From NCBI RefSeq assembly GCF_016802725.1, contig NC_052677.1, positions 15,364,329 to 15,428,328 on the forward strand: a stretch of DNA of 64,000 nucleotides, read 5' to 3'. Each line of letters begins with the position of its first letter. Position 1 is the stretch's first letter. The position numbers and the translations under genes are program-made. The notes under the pieces were generated by a model. That model was not told the DNA's origin. It saw only the letters and a list, made by a program, of their open reading frames with translations, and made no database searches. This DNA is from Solenopsis invicta. Taxonomy: Eukaryota > Arthropoda > Insecta > Hymenoptera > Formicidae. Below are positions 12,801-24,800 of this stretch, piece by piece.

Positions 12801-15800
12801 AAAAATATCAATTATCTTTTTAATTATCACTTTATTTTTGTAGGGACTTTAAAAAAGCAGGTCACACTGCTGCGGAAATCAGAGATGAAGTATCCTTCCA
12901 TTTTAAGATGAAATCGATCCTCGAGTACGCACTGCCGAAGGACATTGTTATAGGACCTTTCCGCGTGAATGTTCGCCCTCTTAAGGAATTTCTCGTGCAG
13001 AAGCGACAGAAATGTTGTGCGCAGTTACTTGTCATGTTTACTGAGAGCTTAAGAACGAAAATCGATGTTGTTCTGTCTGATTACGTACAGATCCGAACGA
13101 GACTAAAGTTATCCCCACGCAATATCGAGCACTTGTTCGAAGAGCAGGACTGGATAGAAATTGTACCATTAATAGTGAAAAATCTGGATGAAACCGTACA
13201 AAGGCTGAGGCATGAATATAATATCTTCGATCACTTTTGGTGGAATCTATCTGACGAAGATTTTGAAGCCAAATGGCAAGCTATCGGTTTTCCTCGGCAA
13301 GTGCAATTATATGTAAGAATTATTAATGCTTTGTATAACGATGCATTAATATAAATAACGTATTATTATAAATAACAAATAATTAAATTAAGTAATTAAT
13401 CAAATTTTTTTAAATATATTAACATCTTGAAAAGTATCTGTCAAAGTATCTGCCAAAGATTAAATTATCAAGAGTATTGTTAAAATTATTATGGAATAAA
13501 TTATTTAAAATTAATGACCTTATAATGTCCTAAATTAATAAATTTGACAAATATTTTATCAAGCAATTTTTTAATAATATAATAATATATTACTTTCTAA
13601 TAAATTATTATCAATCTTTAATTTTGTACCTTTCTATCATTTACTATACACAGATCGACGCGGCAAAGAATCGTTTTGTCAGTGAATATGAGAAATTTCA
13701 TAAATTGCAAGTGCAAGACGAAATTCTTTTATTGGAGAGAATCAATACACTTGTAGGAAACGTTACTATTATAACATTGCAGGCGGATATCAACAAAGCA
13801 CATGAAATGGCTATAGAAGTAAAGAAAATTTGGAAAATGTTAAAAGATTGCCAAGAATCGGGTTTATTGTTGAACAAGCGGCAAAAATTATTCGGCATAG
13901 ATGTTGTGCCGTTCGAGCAATTAGATAAATTAATAATGGAATTCGAACCTTACCAAGTCTTATGGATTACTGCATCCGGTACATGTTATATACAGGGTAG
14001 TCAAAAAGTATCGGACCCCCCCAATATTTCTGTTCCCTTGCATTTTACAAGAAAATGTTTCAGACAAAAGTTGTAGGGTTTAAAAAGATCTATTTACTGA
14101 TCTTATCAGTTTGACCTTGGATGGCGTCGCCAAGGTCAGATCGAAATTACATTAACTTTTTTAAATGGAATGAAAAGAGTGTCCGGACACACGCCACACT
14201 TGCCTTAACTGGCCGGACACACGCCACACTTGCCTTAACTGGCCGGACCCACACGCCACTCTTGCCTTAACTGGCTGGACCCACACTACAGTACACTGTA
14301 GCTTTCAAGCCTTACAACTCGGAAAGTACTCAACGAAAATAAACTTTCTTGTAGTGTTTTGGAAAGGTCTCGAGATAAGCTACAAGAATATGCAATAAAA
14401 AGTTAGGTGTTCCATTTAAAAAAGTTAATGTAATTTCGATCTGACCTTGGCGACGCCATCCAAAGTCAAACTGATAAGATCAGTAAATAGATCTTTTTAA
14501 ACCCTACAACTTTTGTCTGAAACATTTTCTTGTAAAATGCAAGGGAACGGAAATATTGGGGGGGTCCGATACTTTTTGACTACCCTGTATAATACATTTT
14601 AATATACAGTAAATGTTACATAAAATTTTTTAAATATTTAATTTGAAATGGTAATTTCAATAATATAAAGTGTTAATAAAATTATTGGCATTTTTACATA
14701 CTTTTAAAATGCAGATTGGTTAAAATGGCAAGAAATATGGATAGACAATCCTCTGATAAATCTCGATGTCGATCAAATCGAAATTGTGATTTCTGATATG
14801 TGGAAAACTATGTCGCATTGCGTGAAAATATTTCAAGAGAATCCAAGTAGGTTGAGATTTCGCTTAGAATTTATTGAGTTTCGAATGTATTATATGTGAA
14901 CTACAAAGAAACTGGCGTCTACAAAGAAACAGAATCGTCTATGTATTTTTCATGGTTTATAGAGATGGCTGCTATAGCGTTCAATATAAGGGATCAAATC
15001 GAAGCATTTAAGCCCTATGCTGGTATGATACAAGCTTTGCGATATCCAGAGATGAAAACTCGACACTTTGACGAGCTTACAAAGAAAACGAGTATACAAA
15101 TGGCACTCACGCCAACTTTGACTTTTAAGAGCTTACTTCTTCTTGATATAATGAAATACGAAGAAATCGTGAAGACCGTTGCACATGCTGCGACAAAAGA
15201 ATTCTTGATAGAAAGTACACTAAATAAAATAATGGTTGATTGGAAAGCAATCACGATGGATATTTTACCTTATAAAAATACGGGTGTGCAAAAATATTTT
15301 ATTCCATTTTATAGATTTTCCAATACATTTCAAACAGACTCAAATATCATGTATCAAGTTTTGTATCTATTTTATCTTACACATAAATATTAAAAGTGTG
15401 ATTTTAAACGATAATTTATATTTTAGAAATTAGAAATTTAACATTAAGATCTTTGTTATCTGTGTATTTTATTAAACTAATAAGTATTAAATATTTTGTT
15501 TTTTAATATTTCTATTAAATTTAAAATATGTGTTTAAAAAATATTACAATTAACGCATATTAATCTTTGTAATATAAATAGTATCATAATTTTTATTAGA
15601 TAAATATATTATGAAGATTTCTGATGAGGTCATCATTCTTTTGGACGAAGATATATTTAAAATTCATCATCTTAGATTTAATCCCTTCAAAGCTGCTTTT
15701 GAGAGTCAAATCGATGAGTGGGAAGCTAAATTAAGATTAATTCAGGAAGTGATCACGCTGTGGATGGAGGTGCAAAAGTAATAATCACATCTCGACTTTT

Positions 15801-18800
15801 GTTTATTATTGCATTAGGATATATTCGTATTGATTTTGTATGCACAGGCAATGGATGTATCTAGAACCAATATTTGCATCTGAAGATATTAATCGGCAAT
15901 TGCCAGTGGAATCACGTAAATTCAATACAATGGAGCGTAACTTGACACGTATTACAAAAAACGCCTACGATTACCCATATGTACGTAACACAAATTTATT
16001 TTCTCATTTTGCGCGCATTTTTCCGTTCCTCGACGTATCGAAGCGTTGAAAATTCTAAAAAAGTATCAATTTATTTCATACAATATGTGATAAATACAGT
16101 GTGATAAATACATTAACAAATTAACATATTTAATTTATATTGTTAATTTTGGAATAATTACAGAATATATAACTAAATTTTCTAAATATTAATGGATTAA
16201 GAAAGAATTTTATACTTGTATGTTATCTATGTTTTGTTGATAATTTTTATTTTATTCATTTTCTTAATAATTATTATTTTAAGCACATATTTGCATTGAC
16301 CAATAATTTGTTAGCTATTATTTAAGGCAATGTATTTGTCCAGAGCATTTTATTATTTAATTATTAGAGAAAGAGAGAGAGAGAGAGAGAAAAGATATTT
16401 TATAATATGTAAATTTTTTTATTTCCAAAACGTTGTCTTACATAACGCAGGTGATTACAACGTGCACGGATAAAGTCTTGTTATCGGACTTGAAGGAATG
16501 TCTTTTGATCCTAGAAACTGTCGAGAAAGGTTTATCCGATTATCTGGAAACTAAACGAATGATCTTTCCGCGCTTCTTCTTCCTGAGCGACGATGAACTT
16601 CTGAAGATAATCGTTCAGTCTAAAGACATTCAAGCGGTGCAACTGCATCTAAAGAAGTGCTTCGAGAACATAAAGAGATTACGATTTGAGAATCCAGATC
16701 TCAGGATAACGACGATGTATTCTGCCGAGCACGAAGAGGTCGCGCTACGGCCAACGATCTATCCCGAGGGAAATGTGGAAAATTGGCTGGGGCAAGTCGA
16801 GAATGCGATGCGTAATACTCTACGTGAGATCATCGGCGAGGCCCTTGAAATAATAGAAACGACACCGCGTGAGGAATGGGTGTACATGTGGCCGGGCCAA
16901 ATAGTTCTTTGCGGAGGTCAAATACAATGGACTGCTCATGTGGAAGAAAGTATCAAGAACGATACTGTGCCCACCTATTACAATTTGATGTTGCTACACG
17001 TACGTATTATATCTAACTTATAATCTAGCGAGAAGTGATACATAGAATCGATGTGAAATTGAAATCATCGATATCAAGCCGTATCAAAATAATATTCAAA
17101 ATTTGAAGTTTATTTCGAAATTTGTACTTTATGTAATAATTTTAAAAGGAAAAGATTAACTTGTGGCACGTATTTATCGTCAATTTCTTAAATGAGCAAA
17201 TTATGTATTTTCTATTAGAACATCGATATTTTATCATTTTAATATTGATTCGAAGATAATTTGATATGTTTTATAAATATAATATTACTTTTGCTATTAT
17301 ATAAAATAAAAAGTAAAAATAAAAGATTACATTGTATTAGTGAAAATGGCTAATGTAAAAATTTTATGATTTAAGTTAATTTAGATTTATGTTAACATGC
17401 AATGTAAATACAATGTTGATTCTTCTGATAAGATCAAAATCAAGATATAATATCAAAATAATTAAAAAGTAATACTTTTTACAAAGAGATTTAAAGTACG
17501 ACTAATAAATTTAATAATACATTTTCACAAATACTTTACATAAGCTTGCGATTGCCAAGATTAATTGATTTATGCTGAACCATTCAATAATTTTAATAAA
17601 AATTAGACAGGGATATTTAGTCACATATTAAGTCTCGAACAGTAATATCTCTTTTCTGTAGAATTTTATTTGTATATTTATCATTCGCATTTATATTGAA
17701 CTAATATAAATTGGTATTTAGACTTCTCAGTCCGAAGGAGAGGAGAGAGAATTTCATCTTCTCTTATAATTAAAGGAAACCTTTTCGGATTCAGCAACCC
17801 ATTAGTGACTCAACCGTTGTTAGACTAGAGACTAAGGACGAATGATTGGATGCACCCAGATGTACAACCGCTCACCGATCGGCTAAGTAACAATTGAAGA
17901 TGATTGGTTCTTACCTTTGGATCCAACTAATCATCTTTAATTGCTGTTTAACTACTCAATAAGCGGTTGTGCATCTGAATGCATCCATTGACTATATGAA
18001 ATTCTGTAATATGATGCGCTGGCTAACTCCAATGAGAATTGAAACGTTCATTTTCAGTTAATTTATGCAATAAATTTTAAAAATGTAATAATTTAATTTG
18101 CGCATTAATAATCCTACTGTATTCTCACTAGCTTTGCTTTCGTACAGTTTAAATTTGAAAAGTTCATTATTTATTTGTGATCAATAACTTTGATATTTTA
18201 AATGTAATTCTTTGTTGAAAAAATACTCTATGGAAAATAAAAATCAGAGCGTAAATTGAATAAAAGAGAAGAACGAAGTGTAAATAAAATGTCTCTAAGC
18301 TTTAACGTCTCTCATACGTATTATTAATCGAATTTTTGTTTTAGAATTTTATTTACGTTTCTGTCACTCTCCCCTTACATTCGATTTATGTTTCAATTTT
18401 TGTTTTCCAGGTAATGATAATTTTTTTCAATTTTTAATTAAATATTTTTTTTTTAATTAAATTTCTAATTAAATTTTAATTAGAATTGTGAAATGTAAGA
18501 TCTGTATTCAAAACGTGCTTATAACGTTAATGCACTGTTTGTCATTCTATCTTTGTTTTACGTAACAATAATGAACAATAAAAGTATAAGGATACGCTAT
18601 GTAATAGCTCTGTGTAAAAATTATTTTAAATATTCTTGAAAATTGTGTGTTTGAGTTTGTTGAAATATTATTTAAAATTTATTTTGATTTTAGCCTTGTA
18701 GACTATAAAACGATTTTTTTTTAATGAAAAAAAGCTCTCAACTGATGATGAGATAATATTGTGATTTTATGCGAAGTTAAAGTAAAAAGTTCTTTTTGAA

Positions 18801-21800
18801 CTGTTAAGAATGCTTTTAGAAATGGGATAAAACAGAAATTCAGAATTTCTTATTTCAGGACATAAAAAAGAAATTATTTTTGTTCTCTCTGTACTATGTG
18901 GATAGTAATCTAATTCAATATAAATAATTGCAGTAAAAAACAAGTGTTCATCGATTCGAAATCGAATCATTCTGAATCAATAATTCAGAAAATTGTGACA
19001 TGAATCAATCGAAGTCAATGAATACTTCGAATAGTTTTCGTATACATTTTCAATGTAGATTCGACATTGATTTGATGAGCGCTTTCTCGCTGGAAAAATA
19101 AATAAGACTTGAAATCGTTGTATGCAGTGAATAGTATAATAATTTTATCATAATTGGATAAATATTTAATAGCTGTATATTTTGCTTCCACTTTGGAATC
19201 TCGAGAACATTAGAACGTATAAGTACGCTTAAAACACTTCAATGACATGGTTGTTAAAGAGTTTTACTTTTTTTCTTGTTTTTCCTTTTTTTTTGCATTC
19301 TTTTATAAGATGAAGTTTATTAAGTAAATGTATCTCTCGACTTTTTTGTTCTTTCTTGGTGACATTCTCTTATACGGCAAAAAGTTTAATAGTTATATAA
19401 AGTAAATGGCTATCTCGCTTCTTTGAAATTGTATACTGTATATAAATAACATTAATGTTCATAATTTTAATGAACGTTAAATAAAAAGATTCTTTATTTG
19501 AGAAAATGGAAAGATAAATGTGCCTGTAGACATATTTATTTGTTGTGTATGCAAAGAAAGTTTAACATTATATTTTTTTTTAGTAAGTAAAAAGTAACTT
19601 ATAAATAATCAATGTACGTTTGATTAATATCTCATAGCTCGAAAAATTGCAAAAATTAATACGTGGTCCGCAAACTGAAGTACAAAGATTGATGCTGGAG
19701 GCTGTAATCACAATTGAGGTTCATGCCAAGGATGTTTTATACAAACTAATTCAAGAGAGAGTAACCAATACCAACGAATTTGAATGGATCTCTCAATTAC
19801 GATATTATTGGGTAGAGAACAAGGATTTGAAGATTCGCGCAATAAATGCTGAATTTTCGTATGAGTAAGTTTAATTTATATTGCATAAATTATCAAAACT
19901 GTAAAAAAGAGAGATATAAACTGTTGATAAATCAATTTTGCTTATAACTGAATTTGACAGAAAAATGTTAAATGCAATTTAAAAATAAAAATTAGAATAG
20001 TAATTTCTAAGAGAATTAATTTAAGTTTATATATTATCTCTTATTGAATTGTATGGAAGTCATCTGATAATATGTTATGCACTGAGGCAAGTACGTAGCT
20101 AATAAAATGACGAAGTTTTTAAGCATATTAAAACTTACACACTTATCCTAAGCTGTTTACGTCTTTTACATATATTAAGCAAAGGGAAAAGGGAAATTTT
20201 AGCTTTAATAACTGCTCGTTGACCCTGCAAAGTTGATGACTTTTTAATTGCACCTTAAATTTAATTTTAGTACCACTTTGACTTATTTTGGGTATAAAAG
20301 GAGTATTATAGCACAGTCTCATAAAAGCTGCATAGAAAATATCATTTTAATAGATAAGATGTTCTCTTTTGAAGCCATATTACTTAAATATTAGCTGTAC
20401 AAAATACGGATTTTTCAGTATTCATTTCTTAGTTTTCTACTTTGCAATTTTTATTATGCAAGAAAACGGGAGAGAGTACCTCTCAAGTTAAAAATTTTTC
20501 TTGGCAGAAATATCACAAACAAATTCAATTATATAATATCGCTTTATAAACTCATTTTTTACTTTGAAAGTCACGTGTGGACTTATAATAGTCACATGCA
20601 TTATTGGTAATATAAATCAATATCTTTGTTTTAAATTCTAGTAGAGAATTTGTTTTATCTTTATAACATATTTTTATTTTTTACATTATTAAGAAATTTT
20701 AGTAATATTAATAAATTAAATCTTAATTTTCACAGTTAAAATATATTTAATTAAATGAAGCAAAAACCAAAGTAAAAGTAAGATATTTTATCAGCTCTCT
20801 AAGACTCTTTCAGAGTTTCCTTTATTGTATCTCTTATGAAAATGTACTAATCAGTTTACAATTTAAAATTTTTATAATTAACTTTCTACTTTCAATTAAT
20901 ATCTTAACTTTCTACTTTCAATTAATATCTTTATTTTACTCATAGTTTCTTTTTAATTTTGACTTATAAGTTCGACTTTAATAGAAATGTGTTACTAAAC
21001 TTACATCAAATTTATTTTTTCTCTTTCATAGGTACGAATATTTAGGTAACAACGGAAGATTAGTAATTACACCATTAACCGAACGCTGTTATCTTACTCT
21101 TACCAATGCATTGCATTTAAAATTCGGCGGTGCACCAGCCGGTCCGACGGGTACTGGTAAAACAGAAATCACAAAGGATCTCGCAAAAGCATTTGCAATT
21201 CAATGTGTGGTTTTTAATTGTTCCGACCAGCTGAGTTTTCGATCTATGAGCAAAGTTTTCAAGGGTCTTGTCAGGTAAATTATGAGAATTAGCAACTAGC
21301 ACATTGTAACTCAAATTACATTAATAGCATAAGTCAATTAATTTCATTAGTAATCATTTCAATTAAGTCCAACATTTTGTGATATTGCACAGCACCGGCG
21401 CGTGGGCGTGTTTCGACGAATTTAATCGAATCGATATTGAAGTGCTATCTGTAGTAGCGCAGCAAATCACGACCATTCAAAAAGCACAACAAATACAAGC
21501 GAACAAGTAAGTAAATGAAAGCTTGATGTAAAATAGCTCGAAATAATTTAGGAATCGACAGTTGAATGTTAATAATAGCAGAGAAGCATTGAATATTGTT
21601 TTGTAATTTTAGAGACATTTACTGTATTACAATTCGAGCAATGAGAAAATGTTATTTAATTATAGAGGCGTTTGATACAAAAGTACGACAAATAATTTAA
21701 GTTATCTTTCTCTTACCTATTTTTATCAAATTAAAAATTTTTTTTTATACAATTTATTAATTTTAAATTTGCAGATGTTTCTTTGAAGAAATCGAACTTA

Positions 21801-24800
21801 CCTTAAAGCAGTCCTGCGCCGTATTCATCACTATAATTCCTGGTTATGCTGGTCGAACGGAATTACCTGACAACTTAAAAGCACTCTTTCGACCAGTAGC
21901 TATGGTGATGCCAAATTATGCTCTTATCGCTGAAGTTTCTTTGTTCACCTATGGCTTTGTGGATGCTAGGAACCTCGCCAGAAAAATTACGACGACTTTT
22001 AAACTATGCTCAGAACAACTAAGCACACAAGTATTCTTGTTTTTCTTTCTTTTCTATATCCTTTTGCTTGTTTGTTTCTTCTTTTTCAGGAAAAAATAAT
22101 AAAATAAACATTTCAATAATACGAACATTATTACATTTATTTTATAAAAACTGAACATACATAGAGGACGTTTGTTAAAACTGCATTAAAATAATTTTAT
22201 TATAATAATAGATTGTTATGTATAATTAATACATTATTTTATTTTTATTTATGTTATATATTAATACATAATATAAATTAAATATTCAGATAATATAGTT
22301 ACTTCATACTACAAAAAATTTTTTTTATTATTTAATATCTTTAAAATATATTAAGACTACGTATCAATTAGTTATATTTTATAATAAATTGATTTCTCGA
22401 TTGTGATGAAAATATATATGACAGGAGCACTATGACTTTGGTATGCGTGCAATAAAAACTGTTATTGCGGTTGCGGGTAATTTGAAAAGAGAGCAGAAAG
22501 ATCTTGAAGAGGACCAAATATGCCTACGTGCCTTAAAAAATGTAAACGTACCCAAATTTTTAAAGGACGACTTGAAATTGTTTAATGGTACGTTAACATT
22601 TATACATGTCAATTTTTATATAAAAGCAATATTGGATAACAGTCATAATGCACCAATTATAATGAATTTTAGATATTCATTACATACTTTTTGGCTACTC
22701 ATAATCATTGCCTTTTTTAAATAAACATCCACAAAAAGAAATTAATAAATTCGATCATTATTTTTCTATACTTCTAGGTATTATATCAGACCTCTTCCTA
22801 AACATTATCGAAAAATCAGTGGATTATGGAATCCTAGAAACAGGCATCCGTAGTTCTATTAAGCAAATGGGTTTAGAAGACGTTGATGGTAAGTTTAGTT
22901 TTTTATTTATAATCTACATTTAACATGCGCTTTTTCGTACTTTAAATATATAATATTGTTAGATCGAATATGTTATATTACTAAATCTTAATATAAAAAC
23001 GAAACGAGTTTATAAATATTTTAAATATTTTGGTATAGAAAAATAAAAAAACGAAAAACTCTAAGATATATGTATATTGATAAAACATATCACTTTGATT
23101 AATCCTAACAAATTCTAACAGATTTATAAAAAGAATAATAGAAAGACAAGTTTTAACTTTCAAAATTTATTTACGAGTTAATTATTAGTCAAATTAATAC
23201 ATTAGTCAAATATATACATAATTTATTAGTCAAATTTATCGCAAACATAATAAATGTGTATGTTATATATAGTTTATAAATGTATATATGGTATATACAT
23301 ATACCAAATATATATATGGTATATATTTTTGTTATATATTTTCATGAAATGTAAAACTGACAGTTTATTTTATGGAATACAACGTGTAGTATACCAACAA
23401 AAGTATGAATAAATCGAGAGTAAATGAACTTTGAAAAAGCTTTTGCTGTTTAAAAATATGGATAAAATACATTAAAAGAGTTATATTAATAAACACAATA
23501 GAGTATAAAATTTGCATACTTGTAAATATGTTTATTTTACAACAACAAGCAATTGAATGAAAAATAATGATGCAAATGCAATACAAGGTGTCCTAAGGAA
23601 AACTGCTGAAATTATTTAGCTTTTATTCTGTAATGTATACGGAGATACCTTGCATAATAAATGGTTGTAAATTTTTGAATATATCTCACTTTTTGTTTAA
23701 TTAAAAGACAAACACATAAGCGTATACGTATATAAAATATATAAATTAATTTAGCTTTTTTAGTTTGAACTTACTTTGTTTAGTTTAAACTTAAAAAATC
23801 TGACAAATTGCTTATTAAGCTACATACATTATTCTCTTTTTTATGATCAACAGATTATTTATTTTCTTTATTTACATTTGTAAAAAGTTTAATTAAAATG
23901 CCAACATATCGTAATAAGCGTGCGATAATAATTTTAATTGTTGTTTGATTAAAATATGATTTTCATCAACAATTCTTGAAATAAAAATATGTTAATGCAT
24001 ACAATTTTAGGATGCATATGTAAAATTATGTAACATATATTGAATATTTGTACAGATATCTAGGCTTGGGTAGTAACTAGTTAAAAAGTTAAAAGTTAAA
24101 CAAAAAGTTAAAAAGTTAATAATTTTTAACTTAATTTAGTTAATTTTAAATGCGTTAATGTTTAACTTTAACCAGTTATTTTTAAACATTAATTTATTAA
24201 CTTTTTTTTATGTTAAATTGTTCTATCTATATAAATGATAGTACAATACATCGGTACCATCTTCAGCATTGTATAGAACGAATGTTTAGCGTAGGTGGTT
24301 TACTATTGGTACAAATATAGATTGATGACTTACAAAAAAAGTTAACTGATCATTTTAAAATAATGCTGTTATTAAAATTTAATAATTACTTTAATAAAGA
24401 TAAATTTTTTTAATATGATATTTTATTGATATATCATATATAAGGTTATATTTTACATTATATACGTAAAATCATATTTTTAATAATTTAATCATAAAAT
24501 GTAAAAATTGTAAAAGGATACATATCTATATAAAAAACAATATTTCTTTTTTTATTTCATATAATATAAATTTAAATTATAAATAAAACAAAAAATGATT
24601 TGATAATTTATATTATAATTGTTTTGTTGTTTACAATAATGCAATTTTAAAAAATTACGATATTCTAATTTTATATAAATAATTATTTTCAAAATTAACT
24701 TTTATTTTAACTTAATTTAATCTTAATATAATTTTAACTGAGTTAACTTTTTATTTATATAGCTTTTAACTAAATTAATTTTATGTGCCATTAATTTTAA

